Assembly: GCA_046758065.1 (NCBI GenBank) | Contig: JBHHZM010000129.1 | Span: 1-8,641, forward strand | Length of the DNA stretch: 8,641 bases | DNA from: JBHHZM01 sp046758065 | GTDB taxonomy: Bacteria > Pseudomonadota > Alphaproteobacteria > JAAXGF01 | Reading direction: 5' to 3' | Shown: piece by piece, positions 1 through 7,064 of the stretch | How the letters are laid out: every line of letters begins with the position of its first letter | Numbering within the stretch: the stretch's first letter is position 1 | Made by a program: the position numbers and the translations under genes | The notes under the pieces: model-generated | Seen by the model: only the letters and a program-made list of their open reading frames with translations | The model's database searches: none | What the model was told of the DNA's origin: nothing

Positions 1-107
1 TCGACGCAGTAGACCTGGTAGCGCAGCCGGTAGGCCTCCTCCCGCAGCGCGTCGGTCGTCGCCGGCACCACCTCGAACCAGCGCCGGTAAACGCTGCCGA
101 GGCCCAT
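1..107 (-). CDS. PEP-CTERM/exosortase system-associated acyltransferase, N-terminal fragment
   Basis: Only the first 35 codons lie in the window; the gene continues past the left edge. The translation begins MGLGSVYRRWFEVVPATTDA and continues through LREEAYRLRYQVYCV. The pattern of an aromatic residue, VVPA, then E-x-Y-R-L-R-Y-Q-V-Y-C-V is the characteristic N-terminus of the N-acyl amino acid synthase/GNAT-like acyltransferases that accompany exosortase (PEP-CTERM sorting) loci. Known members resemble LuxI-type autoinducer synthases and are thought to make a small acylated product; their exact role in sorting is not settled. The ATG at 107 is supported by the domain starting almost immediately. 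The bases around the start (CCCATCGTCCC, 103-113) are identical to those around the start of the PAS gene at 961. No clear Shine-Dalgarno is seen. The family call rests on about 35 residues. Confidence 0.72.
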   Translation of the reverse strand, partial: MGLGSVYRRWFEVVPATTDALREEAYRLRYQVYCV

Positions 108-484
108 CGTCCCGCTAGGTCGGGCCGCCTCCGGGGCGGGCCGTGCAGGGGCTTGGGATGAAGGCGGGGCGAAAGATTTCGCAGGGCTTTTCGTTTTCAG
201 AATCTGCTCGTACATTGGCGTTGATGATGACCTCGGCAATACGAGCTCGCGCCCGTGTGATCCCCCGCAACTCCGGTTCCGCGTACGCAAATCCCATCCA
301 CACCGCCACGACCTGTGCGACGCCGGCTGCTGATCTGCCCGGGATGGAAGGATAGCGAACGCTGATTAATTGCTCATTAACGCAAACCGGGTCAGAATTT
401 CCACAGAAAAAGGGCGACGCGATGACGAAAGTCCCGTTCCGGCGCGCCGGGTGCCCGCTAAGCCGCGCTTCCGACAGTGTTTTC
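108..484. other. intergenic region, no convincing gene
   Basis: This stretch of about 377 bp separates two minus-strand genes. Short open frames exist on both strands but look like random GC-rich translation. A relatively AT-rich patch at about 361-412 contains an inverted repeat, TTAAT (366-370) and ATTAA (376-380) with a 5-nt spacer. It could be part of a promoter or operator for the acyltransferase gene, but no good -35/-10 pair is evident. A perfect palindrome CCGGCGCGCCGG at 439-450 lies just downstream of the PAS gene; it lacks a T-tract, so it is not a standard terminator. Confidence 0.4.
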
Positions 485-961
485 TCAGTCGTTCTCCGCC
501 CGGCGCCAGGTCGCCGCGCCCACAAGACAATCGATCGTCTGCCGGTTGTCGCTGAATGGCAGGATGATGCTGCGATACTGAAGGACAGGTCCGCTCGCGT
601 GTTGAAACTCGCCCTCGACGACCACCGGTGTGCGGGAGGACAGAACCTCGGCCACGCCGCTGGTCGATTGCCCGATCAGCGTCGCGGGCGGCGCGGCCGC
701 GACCGGCCGGTTGGTCAGGTCGCGCCCGCAGTCCAGCGTCAGCGACTTGCCGACGTATTCGAACCGGGGCGTCCGGACGACGTCGGCGATGACGAAACAG
801 TCGGCCCATTCGACCGGCAACCGCTCGGGGTCGATGTCGCGCATCGCGGGGAACGCACGGTCGCGCCTGATGCGCTCCCAATAGATCCGGAGGCGCTGCG
901 TCCTGCGCCTCTCCGGGAACGCCATTGCAGGTCCCGGTGCATCCCGACTTTCGGTTCCCAT
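485..961 (-). CDS. small single-domain PAS protein (PAS_5-like)
   Basis: This is a 158-residue soluble protein without a signal peptide or membrane segment. The region around residues 22-155 matches the layout of the alphaproteobacterial PAS_5 (DUF-type PAS) family: an opening helix (RLRIYWERIRRDRAFPAMRD), then a DIDPERLP turn, a FVIADVVRTPRFEYVGKSL strand pair, and a GRDLTNRP motif, ending in an RSIILPFSDN strand. No kinase, GGDEF, EAL or DNA-binding domain follows, so it is a stand-alone sensor or scaffold; its ligand is unknown. The start at 961 shares the context CCCATCGTCCC with the acyltransferase start at 107. An internal ATG at 925 (residue 13) would keep the whole domain and is an alternative. 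The gene is divergent from the exporter operon (104-bp gap) and may share its control region. The family call is fairly secure; the function is not. Confidence 0.75.
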   Translation of the reverse strand: MGTESRDAPGPAMAFPERRRTQRLRIYWERIRRDRAFPAMRDIDPERLPVEWADCFVIADVVRTPRFEYVGKSLTLDCGRDLTNRPVAAAPPATLIGQSTSGVAEVLSSRTPVVVEGEFQHASGPVLQYRSIILPFSDNRQTIDCLVGAATWRRAEND

Positions 962-1065
962 CGTCCCACCGCCACCGAGCCGCCGGCGTCCTGGACATTG
1001 CGCCCATCGTTTCGCCGTGACGGCTACAATACGCCGACGAACCGTGCGTCGGTAGTCCGGGCGCC
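962..1065. promoter_or_regulatory. divergent intergenic region, probable promoter of the exporter operon
   Basis: This 104-bp gap lies between the divergent PAS gene and the exporter operon, so promoters for both must lie in or near it. On the plus strand a -10-like TACAAT at 1025-1030 is well placed for a transcript starting about 30 nt before the ATG at 1066. The nearest -35-like hexamers (TGGACA at 992-997, TTGCGC at 998-1003) are spaced too far away for a classical sigma-70 promoter. The location is inferred from the gene layout more than from the sequence. Confidence 0.25.
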
Positions 1066-3459
1066 ATGACCGAGCGCGGCCAGAGCGCCGGAGCGAACCG
1101 GCCGGCGCCGCCGGTCGCCGCAGACGCGGTCGGCCGTTTCTTCGACTGGCTGATCCGCCGGCGGTTCCTCGTCCTCGCGGTCAGCTTGCTCGCCTGCGCC
1201 GCCGCCGCAAGCGGCGTGGTGTTCCTCACCTTCGACATCGACTATCGGGTCTATTTCAGCAAGGACAACCCGCAACTCGCCGCGTTCGAGGCGCTGCAGA
1301 ACGTCTATACCAAACAGGACAACATTCTGTTCGTCCTGGCGCCCGAGGATGGCGACGCCCTGTCGCCGACGATGCTCGACGTCGTCGAGCGCCTGACCGA
1401 CGCCGCCTGGCACATACCCTATGCACGGCGCGTCGACTCGGTCACGAATTTCCAGAACAGCTATGCCGAGGGCGACGACCTCGTCATCGAGGACCTCGTC
1501 TCCGGGGCGCTCGAGCTGCCGGCGGAGGAAATCGCCCGGGTGCGGAAAACGGCGCTCGCGGAGCCGCTTCTCGTCGACCGCCTGCTGGCGCCCGCGGGCG
1601 ACGTCACCGGGGTCAACGTGACCCTGCAGCTTCCCGGCAAGGACCTCGTCAGCGAGGTGCCGAAGGCGGTTGCTTTCGCCCGCAAGTTGGCCCGCCGGGT
1701 CGAGGCGGAGAATCCGTCGGTGCGGGTCTACCTGACCGGCGTCGCCATGCTCAACAACGCCTTTCCCGAAGCCAGCATCGCCGACCTCGAGACCCTGGTC
1801 CCGATCATGTTCGTGGTACTCGTCGGCGCCCTGATCCTGTGTCTGCGTTCGCTCGCCGGCGCGTTCGCCACCCTGGTGGTCGTCGCGATGTCCACTGCGA
1901 CCGCCATGGGCATCGCCGGCTGGGCGGGTTTCTTCCTGACGCCGCCGTCGGTGGCGGCGCCGATCACGATCATGACCCTGGCGGTCGCCGACAGCGTGCA
2001 TATTCTGATGAGCTTCCGGGTGGAATGCCGCCGCGGCGCGGAGAAATGGGCCGCCCTCGCCGAGAGCCTCCGCATCAACCGGCAGCCGGTGTTCCTGACC
2101 AGCCTGACCACGGTGATCGGGTTTCTCAGCATGAACGCCAGCGATGCACCGCCGCTGCGCGATCTCGGCAACATCGCCGCCATCGGCGTCGTCGCGGCGT
2201 TCCTGTACTCGATCACGGCGTTGCCGGCGCTGATCGCCATCCTGCCGGCTCCGGCCGTCTCGTCCGGCGCGGGCGCCCGTCGCGTCGTGAGCCGTGCGGG
2301 CGGGTTCGTCGTCCGCCGCCGGGGGGCGCTGTTGTGGGGCACCGGGATCGTCATGGTGCTGCTCGCCGCTTTCGTGCCGCGTATCGAGCTCAACGACGAC
2401 TTCGTCGATTACTTCGATCGCAGCACGGTCTTTCGCCACGATACCGATTTCACGAACCGGCATCTGACGGGCATCTATACGCTGCAATACGACCTCAAGG
2501 CCGGTGGGGAAGGCGGGATTGCCGATCCGGCCTATCTCGCCGTCGTCGATCGGTTCGCCGACTGGTTCCGCGCCCAGCCCGGCGTGCGCCACGTCAACGC
2601 CGTCACCGATATCATCAAGCGGCTGAACCGCAATCTTCACGGCGACGATCCCGCATACTACCGGCTGCCGGAGACGCGGGAGCTGGCGTCCCAGTATCTG
2701 CTGCTGTACGAGCTTTCCCTGCCGTTGGGTCTCGATCTCAACGACCAGATCAACATCGACAAGTCCGCCACCCGGTTCGTCGCGACGCTCGACACCATGA
2801 CCACCCGCGAGATACGCGAGATCGATGCGCGCGCCGGGGATTGGCTCGCCGCCAACGCCCCCTCCGCGATGGCCGGCGAAGGCACGAGCACAATCATGAT
2901 GTTCGCCCACATCTCGGAACGGAACATCAGGAGCATGCTGGGCGGGACGGCAGCCGGCATCCTGCTGATCGCCGTTGCGCTGGCCTTCGCGCTCAGGAGC
3001 GTGAAATTCGGGCTCATCAGCCTGTTGCCGAACACCCTGCCGATGCTGCTTGCCCTCGGCGTCTGGGGTCTCGTGGTGGGTCGCGCCGGACTCGCCGTCT
3101 CGGTCATCGCCGCCATGACCTTGGGCATCATCGTCGATGACACGGTTCACTTCCTGAGCAAATACCTGCGCGCCCGCCGGGAACGGGATCTCGATCCCGC
3201 GGCGGCGGTTCAGTTCGCGTTCGACACCGTCGGCGACGCGCTGGCGACCACGTCGCTGATTCTTTTCGCGGGGTTCCTCGTGCTCGCGCAATCGAGTTTC
3301 CGCATGAATTGGGAAATGGGGTATATGGCGGCGATCACCATCGCGATCGCCCTGGCCGCCGATCTGCTGTTCCTGCCTGCGCTGTTGATGAAGATCGACG
3401 GCCGATCCGATCGCCGTCTCGCCGTGTCGCCGCGACCGACAGAGGATGCCCCCGCGTGA
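1066..3459 (+). CDS. MMPL/RND-superfamily inner-membrane exporter
   Basis: This 797-residue protein has the duplicated RND/MMPL architecture: TM1 at about residues 33-55, a large periplasmic loop (about 56-245), a block of TM helices (about 246-400), TM7 at about 420-438, a second loop (about 440-625) and a last TM block (about 625-770). Each half has the family's charged intramembrane signature, VADSVH at 307-312 and IVDDTVH at 689-695; in RND proteins such Asp residues carry proton coupling. Its size and single-chain form fit the 'predicted exporter of the RND superfamily' group, whose relatives move lipids, hopanoids or other hydrophobic compounds out of the inner membrane. It is shorter than drug-efflux RND pumps and has no adaptor protein beside it, which argues against a classical tripartite drug pump. 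It is the first gene of a tight operon and overlaps the next gene by 4 bp. The ATG is the only sensible start. The substrate is unknown. Confidence 0.9.
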   Translation: MTERGQSAGANRPAPPVAADAVGRFFDWLIRRRFLVLAVSLLACAAAASGVVFLTFDIDYRVYFSKDNPQLAAFEALQNVYTKQDNILFVLAPEDGDALSPTMLDVVERLTDAAWHIPYARRVDSVTNFQNSYAEGDDLVIEDLVSGALELPAEEIARVRKTALAEPLLVDRLLAPAGDVTGVNVTLQLPGKDLVSEVPKAVAFARKLARRVEAENPSVRVYLTGVAMLNNAFPEASIADLETLVPIMFVVLVGALILCLRSLAGAFATLVVVAMSTATAMGIAGWAGFFLTPPSVAAPITIMTLAVADSVHILMSFRVECRRGAEKWAALAESLRINRQPVFLTSLTTVIGFLSMNASDAPPLRDLGNIAAIGVVAAFLYSITALPALIAILPAPAVSSGAGARRVVSRAGGFVVRRRGALLWGTGIVMVLLAAFVPRIELNDDFVDYFDRSTVFRHDTDFTNRHLTGIYTLQYDLKAGGEGGIADPAYLAVVDRFADWFRAQPGVRHVNAVTDIIKRLNRNLHGDDPAYYRLPETRELASQYLLLYELSLPLGLDLNDQINIDKSATRFVATLDTMTTREIREIDARAGDWLAANAPSAMAGEGTSTIMMFAHISERNIRSMLGGTAAGILLIAVALAFALRSVKFGLISLLPNTLPMLLALGVWGLVVGRAGLAVSVIAAMTLGIIVDDTVHFLSKYLRARRERDLDPAAAVQFAFDTVGDALATTSLILFAGFLVLAQSSFRMNWEMGYMAAITIAIALAADLLFLPALLMKIDGRSDRRLAVSPRPTEDAPA
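3441..3446 (+). promoter_or_regulatory. ribosome binding site for the LolA-like gene
   Basis: AGAGGA lies inside the end of the exporter gene, 9 nt before a GTG at 3456. It decides the start: the reading frame is open further upstream, but only the GTG combines a Shine-Dalgarno with an immediate signal peptide. Confidence 0.6.
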
Positions 3460-4253
3460 AGCCGGTCCGATTGACGATTGCCGCGTTGTCCGCGCTCGTC
3501 GTGTGCGCCGCGGCCAGCCCCGTGCGCGCGGCGAGCCCCGCCGGCAAGGGTCTTGCGATCATCGAGGAATCCGATCGCCGCGACGCCGGCTTCGGCGACG
3601 TGAGCGCGGCCGTCACGATGATCCTGCGCAACCGTCAGGGTCAGGAAAGTCGCCGCGAGTTTCGGTTCAGCTCGCTCGAAGTCGAGGACGACGGCGACAA
3701 GACACTGATCGTTTTCGAGACCCCGCCCGACATCCAATCGACCGCGCTTCTGACCTTCACGCACAAGTCCGGATCGGACGACCAGTGGCTCTATCTCCCC
3801 GCCCTGAAGCGGGTGAAGCGGATCGCGGCGAGCAACAAGTCGGGGTCCTTCGTCGGCAGCGAGTTCGCTTACGAGGACATGACCTCCCAGGAAGTCGAGA
3901 AATACACCTACCGCTACCTGCGCAACGAATCCTGTGGCGCGCTCGACTGCTTCGTGGTGGAGCGTACGCCGGTCGACCGCAAGTCGGGATACTCCCGACA
4001 GGTGGTGTGGCTTGACACCGACGACTATCGGTTCCAGAAAGTCGAGTACTTCGATCGTCGGGGAGATCTGCTCAAGATGCTCACGTTCGACGGTTACCGG
4101 CAGTATCTCGGCCGCTACTGGCGGGCCGCGATGATGAACATGGTCAATCATCAGACCGGCAAGTCGACGGTGCTGGAATGGCGGGACTATAAATTCCGCA
4201 GCGGATTGGGCGATTCGGACTTCAGCCGGGCACGTCTGAAAAGGCTCAAGTAG
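3456..4253 (+). CDS. LolA-like outer membrane lipoprotein-sorting family protein (periplasmic)
   Basis: This is a 265-residue protein starting at GTG. It has a clear signal peptide (MKPVRLTIAALSALVVCAAA, probable cleavage after VRA at residue 25). The mature part matches the LolA-like family PF17131: an early beta-rich segment (SAAVTMILRNRQGQESRREF), an IVFETPPDIQSTALLTF stretch, the DDQWLYLPALKRVKRI motif, GSFVGSEFAYEDM, and a C-terminal MMNMVNHQTGKSTVLEW strand. Family members form a curved beta-sheet with a hydrophobic groove. They often sit beside MMPL/RND exporters and are thought to carry a hydrophobic cargo across the periplasm, so it need not handle lipoproteins as true LolA does. The GTG overlaps the exporter's TGA (GTGA), which indicates translational coupling. 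Cysteines in CGALDC could form a disulfide. The family is secure; the cargo is inferred. Confidence 0.9.
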   Translation: MKPVRLTIAALSALVVCAAASPVRAASPAGKGLAIIEESDRRDAGFGDVSAAVTMILRNRQGQESRREFRFSSLEVEDDGDKTLIVFETPPDIQSTALLTFTHKSGSDDQWLYLPALKRVKRIAASNKSGSFVGSEFAYEDMTSQEVEKYTYRYLRNESCGALDCFVVERTPVDRKSGYSRQVVWLDTDDYRFQKVEYFDRRGDLLKMLTFDGYRQYLGRYWRAAMMNMVNHQTGKSTVLEWRDYKFRSGLGDSDFSRARLKRLK

Positions 4254-4257
4254 GGGG
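4252..4257 (+). promoter_or_regulatory. ribosome binding site supporting a TTG start
   Basis: AGGGGG overlaps the stop codon of the LolA-like gene and sits 4 nt before the TTG at 4262. There is no ATG or GTG in frame near the signal peptide, so this site and the Arg-rich n-region (MRRRF) together make TTG the best start. Confidence 0.5.
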
Positions 4258-4261
4258 CGGA

Positions 4262-6109
4262 TTGCGGCGACGATTTTCGGTTTTCCTGCTGGCGGTCGCG
4301 TCGATTTCGCTGCCGGCCGGTCGGGCGTTGTCGGCCGGCGCGGTTTCGGATTGCGGCGAGGCACAAACGATATTTTGCGTGTCCCCGGTCCCCTCGATTT
4401 CCCGTCCGTCTTTGCGGCTGGCCCAGGCCGAAACCCCGGGGCCGACAACGATATATCAGGTTCAGCTTGCGGCGTACCGAAGCGCTGCGGGGGCGCGGGC
4501 GGCGTGGCGAAGGCTCGTCCGGGCGCACGCCGGGCTTCTTGCCGGGGTCGAGCCCAGCATCAGGCGTGCGGACCTCGGTCCGGAAAAGGGCGTCGTCTTT
4601 CAGTTGCGGGTCGGCCCGTTCGAGGATGTCGTGAGCGCCCGCGACCTGTGCCGCAAGCTCAAGGCGCGCGGCGCCGACTGTTTCGTCGCTCCGGCGCCGG
4701 CAACCGCGGCAGCGAAAATTACGCCGCAAGCCCGACCGCCCGCTGCGCCCGAGGGCGCCGTCGCGGCGCCCAAGCCGCTGCCGGCGGCGCCCGAAACGCA
4801 AGCGACCGAAGCGCCTGCGCCGGCGCCCGCCGCGCCGGAGCGCCCCGCGAGCGCCGCCCCGACGCCCGAGACCGCGCCTGCGGAGAGCGTCGCTCCCGCG
4901 GCGCCGCCACAGGCGCCGGCGGCGCCTTTGACGGAAGCGGCCGGGCCGGCCCCGACGCCGATTCCGGGGCACTTCTCGGGCTTTATCGCGCCCGAACTGC
5001 GGGTTTTTCCGCGCTCGGATCGCTTTCCCGATCAGGAGGGCACGGGCGTCTCGCTCGCCATTCAGCCCGAATACAACGTCGAATGGGACGACGGCGCGCA
5101 GAGCCTGGGCATAACGGCCTTCGCCCGCGTCGATCAGCACGACAGCCGGCGGACGCATGTCGATTTGCGCGAATTTCTCTGGCAATACGCGGGCGACGGC
5201 TGGGACCTGCGGCTGGGCGCCGACAAGGTCTTTTGGGGCGCGACCGAATCCAACCACCTGATCGACATCGTCAATCAGACCGACCTGGTCGAGAACCCCG
5301 ACATGGAGGACAAGCTTGGCCAGCCCATGGTCAACCTTTCCCTCAACCGCGACTGGGGCGACGTCGATTTCTACTACCTGCCGTACTTTCGCACCCGCAC
5401 CTTCCCCGGAGCCGACGGCCGGTTGCGCACCCCGGTGCCGGTCGACGTGGACCGGACCGATTTCGAAGCCGACAGCGAAAAGTTTCATCCCGACCTGGCG
5501 GTCCGCTGGTCGCGGAGCTTCGGCGCCTGGGACATCGGTCTGGCTCACTTCTACGGGACCAGCCGCGAGCCGCGCTTCCTGCCGGGCCTCAACGGCGCCG
5601 GCGAACTTTCGCTTACCCCGCGTTACGACCTCATCAACCAGACCAGCCTCGACGCCCAGGGTGCGGTGGGGGACTGGCTGCTCAAGCTGGAGGCGATGAC
5701 CCGCAGCGGACACGGCGACCGCTTCTTCGCCGTCGCCGGGGGGTTCGAATATACCTTCTATGGCGTCGCCGACTCGGCGGCGGACGTCGGCCTGCTGCTC
5801 GAAGTCTCTTACGACGGCCGCAACGACAAGGGCGGAACCAAGGCGCCGCCGACGTTCTTCGACAACGACGTGTTCTCGGGGCTGCGGTTCAGCCTCAACG
5901 ACGCCCAGTCGGCCGAGCTTCTCGCCGGCGTGGTGACCGACTGGCGCAGCGGCGCCCGCGCCATCTCGGTCGAGGCCAGCCGCCGGATCGGCGCGCGATC
6001 GAAGCTGTCACTCGAAGCCCGCACCTTCGACGGATTCCCGCAGCGCGATTTCTTCAATTCGCTCGGCCGCGACGACCATCTGCGGATCGAGTTCGCGTAT
6101 TACTTCTGA
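4262..6109 (+). CDS. secreted SPOR domain - Ala/Pro linker - outer-membrane beta-barrel protein
   Basis: This 615-residue protein has three visible parts. First comes a signal peptide (MRRRFSVFLLAVASISLPAG, cleavage near ALSA at about 25). Next, about residues 61-143, is a SPOR domain (IYQVQLAAYRS, FQLRVGPFEDV, LCRKLKARGADCFVAP), a fold that binds denuded peptidoglycan glycan strands. Then about 95 residues are almost all Ala, Pro, Glu and Thr, a flexible spacer, followed from about 238 to the end by a beta-rich region with alternating hydrophobic/polar strands (FSGFIAPELRVF, LRLGADKVFWGATESNHLID, DFYYLPYFRTRTF, LRIEFAYYF). The terminal aromatic Phe and repeated amphipathic strands indicate an outer-membrane barrel of perhaps 14-18 strands; the strand number is a guess. 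I do not recognise the barrel's exact family. Related MMPL/LolA-like operons often carry an outer-membrane protein such as DUF1302, so this may be its counterpart. It is third in the operon, 8 bp after the LolA-like gene. Confidence 0.82.
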   Translation: MRRRFSVFLLAVASISLPAGRALSAGAVSDCGEAQTIFCVSPVPSISRPSLRLAQAETPGPTTIYQVQLAAYRSAAGARAAWRRLVRAHAGLLAGVEPSIRRADLGPEKGVVFQLRVGPFEDVVSARDLCRKLKARGADCFVAPAPATAAAKITPQARPPAAPEGAVAAPKPLPAAPETQATEAPAPAPAAPERPASAAPTPETAPAESVAPAAPPQAPAAPLTEAAGPAPTPIPGHFSGFIAPELRVFPRSDRFPDQEGTGVSLAIQPEYNVEWDDGAQSLGITAFARVDQHDSRRTHVDLREFLWQYAGDGWDLRLGADKVFWGATESNHLIDIVNQTDLVENPDMEDKLGQPMVNLSLNRDWGDVDFYYLPYFRTRTFPGADGRLRTPVPVDVDRTDFEADSEKFHPDLAVRWSRSFGAWDIGLAHFYGTSREPRFLPGLNGAGELSLTPRYDLINQTSLDAQGAVGDWLLKLEAMTRSGHGDRFFAVAGGFEYTFYGVADSAADVGLLLEVSYDGRNDKGGTKAPPTFFDNDVFSGLRFSLNDAQSAELLAGVVTDWRSGARAISVEASRRIGARSKLSLEARTFDGFPQRDFFNSLGRDDHLRIEFAYYF

Positions 6110-6134
6110 GCCGGCCGATGCGGCTTTCCGGCTC
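6108..6134. terminator. possible bidirectional terminator hairpin
   Basis: GAGCCGG (6108-6114) pairs with CCGGCTC (6128-6134) around a 13-nt loop, in the 38-bp gap between the operon's stop and the convergent small gene that ends at 6148. The T-richness downstream is weak (TGTTTG), so intrinsic termination is plausible but not strong. The location between convergent genes is the main support. Confidence 0.4.
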
Positions 6135-6147
6135 TGTTTGCCTCGTT

Positions 6148-6349
6148 CTAATCGCGAACGCACCGGGCAGAGCTTTCGGGCCGCGCTTCGGCGATGTAGG
6201 GGGCGATAGTCTTCGAGGCATTGAAGTAGCGGTCGCGTTCGACTAGCAAGCCCAGCGGCCCGCGCACGGATTCAAGTTCCAAGATTCGTCGACCAATTTC
6301 GCTTGCCGCTACCTTCCGCCTTGGTTTTCAGTGATGTTGTACGAGCCAT
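6148..6349 (-). pseudogene. small conserved hypothetical protein, disrupted by a one-base frameshift
   Basis: An excellent ribosome binding site (AGGGAGGAG, 6353-6361) precedes an ATG at 6349, but that frame stops after 25 codons (MARTTSLKTKAEGSGKRNWS...). The +1 frame then reads naturally to a stop at 6148: KPRRKVAASEIGRRILELES, then VRGPLGLLVERDRYFNASKT, then IAPYIAEARPE. Removing one A from the AAAA run (TTTT on the plus strand, 6325-6328) joins the two into one protein of about 66 residues, MARTTSLKPRRKVAASEIGR and onward. An Arg/Lys-rich start followed by ELESVRGPLGL-x-VERD recalls small alphaproteobacterial proteins of unknown function. The size is antitoxin-like, but I see nothing decisive. 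It lies 67 bp downstream of the HEPN-like gene on the same strand, with its own strong ribosome binding site. It is either decayed or affected by a homopolymer sequencing error. Confidence 0.6.
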
Positions 6350-6416
6350 GGTCTCCTCCCTGCCATGGGATAAAATTGCGATACAAAAAGGCTTAAGAGG
6401 GCATCTTAGCAGCATC

Positions 6417-7064
6417 TCAAGGTGTAATCTTGGATTTGATCGCTTTGCCGAGTTTCTCCACGAGGATGGCGGCATCCTGAACATCGTTGCTCTTGACAAC
6501 TATGCGCTGCCCTATCTGGTACGAGGTATCGCTGCTTTTCTGGATATACTTCGCATCAACGACGCCCTGTCGATGCGCCAGCAAATGCCGTTGCTGGAAA
6601 TATCTGGTAAGCCGGGCCAGTTCGGTTGTGCCAATCAGATTTTCGTAGGTTTGTCCGGTTTCGACCTTCCAAAGCTCGCTGCCTTGAGCAAGCTGCTGAA
6701 AGGCATTCTTTGGTGGAATGTTGCGTGTGTGGTCTTCGTAAAGACGGTCGAGGTAACGCTGAAAAGTCGCGACAAGATGTTGTAGGCTACCTTCGATGAG
6801 GTTGCGCACGATATCGTCCGCCTGATCGCAGTTGGGGATTGCGCCCCGAATATTGTTGAGATTGGCCAGACCGTTTTTCACAGCCATGATTGACCGTTCA
6901 AAAATAGAGCCAATTTGGTCAGCACCGCAGGCCGGACAAAAATAGCCCGTGCCGATAACCGCGAAGCGGCAACTACATTGATTGCAGGTAATTCTGACCT
7001 GCAACACTTCGGCCACTTTGGGCAGTGGGATCGCTTTCGGGCGATCGTCTACTTTCATGGACAT
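6417..7064 (-). CDS. zinc-ribbon plus HEPN-like domain protein, probably 5'-damaged
   Basis: From the ATG at 7064 this reads 215 residues. A zinc ribbon (C27-x2-C30 and C43-x2-C46; CNQC and YFCPACGAD) is followed by a helical region with RHLLAHRQGVVDAKYI. R159-x4-H164 fits the Rx4-6H signature of HEPN-superfamily domains, many of which are RNases in toxin, Abi or CRISPR systems; others are inactive. The GVVD-x2-Y and YQIGQRIVV pattern after it is typical of uncharacterised HEPN-like proteins. The frame continues open 67 residues upstream to a TAG at 7268, encoding convincing protein including a second Cys cluster (WAYCPRCRCKAGEHSW) and RLRKAIKQDADHFN, but without any ATG, GTG or TTG. The true gene therefore probably began further upstream and lost its start; internal start ATG7064 has no clear ribosome binding site. 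A role in defence is possible but unproven. Confidence 0.65.
   Translation of the reverse strand: MSMKVDDRPKAIPLPKVAEVLQVRITCNQCSCRFAVIGTGYFCPACGADQIGSIFERSIMAVKNGLANLNNIRGAIPNCDQADDIVRNLIEGSLQHLVATFQRYLDRLYEDHTRNIPPKNAFQQLAQGSELWKVETGQTYENLIGTTELARLTRYFQQRHLLAHRQGVVDAKYIQKSSDTSYQIGQRIVVKSNDVQDAAILVEKLGKAIKSKITP

Noticed and set aside
143..355. Possible 70-codon gene in the left intergenic region
   Set aside because: There is no convincing ribosome binding site or recognisable motif, and the opposite strand is equally open.
366..1238. Minus-strand open frame of 290 codons over the PAS gene
   Set aside because: It overlaps the PAS gene in a different frame and the divergent exporter start; the composition is Arg-rich and no family is recognisable.
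1024..3291. Very long minus-strand open frame (755 codons) antisense to the exporter
   Set aside because: It is rich in Arg, Asp, Glu, Gly and His in a pattern produced by the complement of GC-rich coding DNA, has no recognisable domain, and lies almost wholly opposite a well-supported transporter gene.
4187..5713. Long minus-strand open frame (508 codons) opposite the SPOR-barrel gene
   Set aside because: Arg/Gly-rich low-complexity runs come from the complement of the Ala/Pro linker; no domain or ribosome binding site is seen, and the plus-strand gene is clear.
4351..6246. Long plus-strand open frame (631 codons) overlapping the SPOR-barrel gene in another frame
   Set aside because: Composition is Arg-dominated random translation; it lacks a signal peptide or domain, while the other frame has SPOR and barrel features.
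6303..6785. Plus-strand open frame of 160 codons opposite the HEPN-like gene
   Set aside because: It is antisense to a gene with clear zinc-ribbon and R-x4-H motifs and shows no domain of its own.
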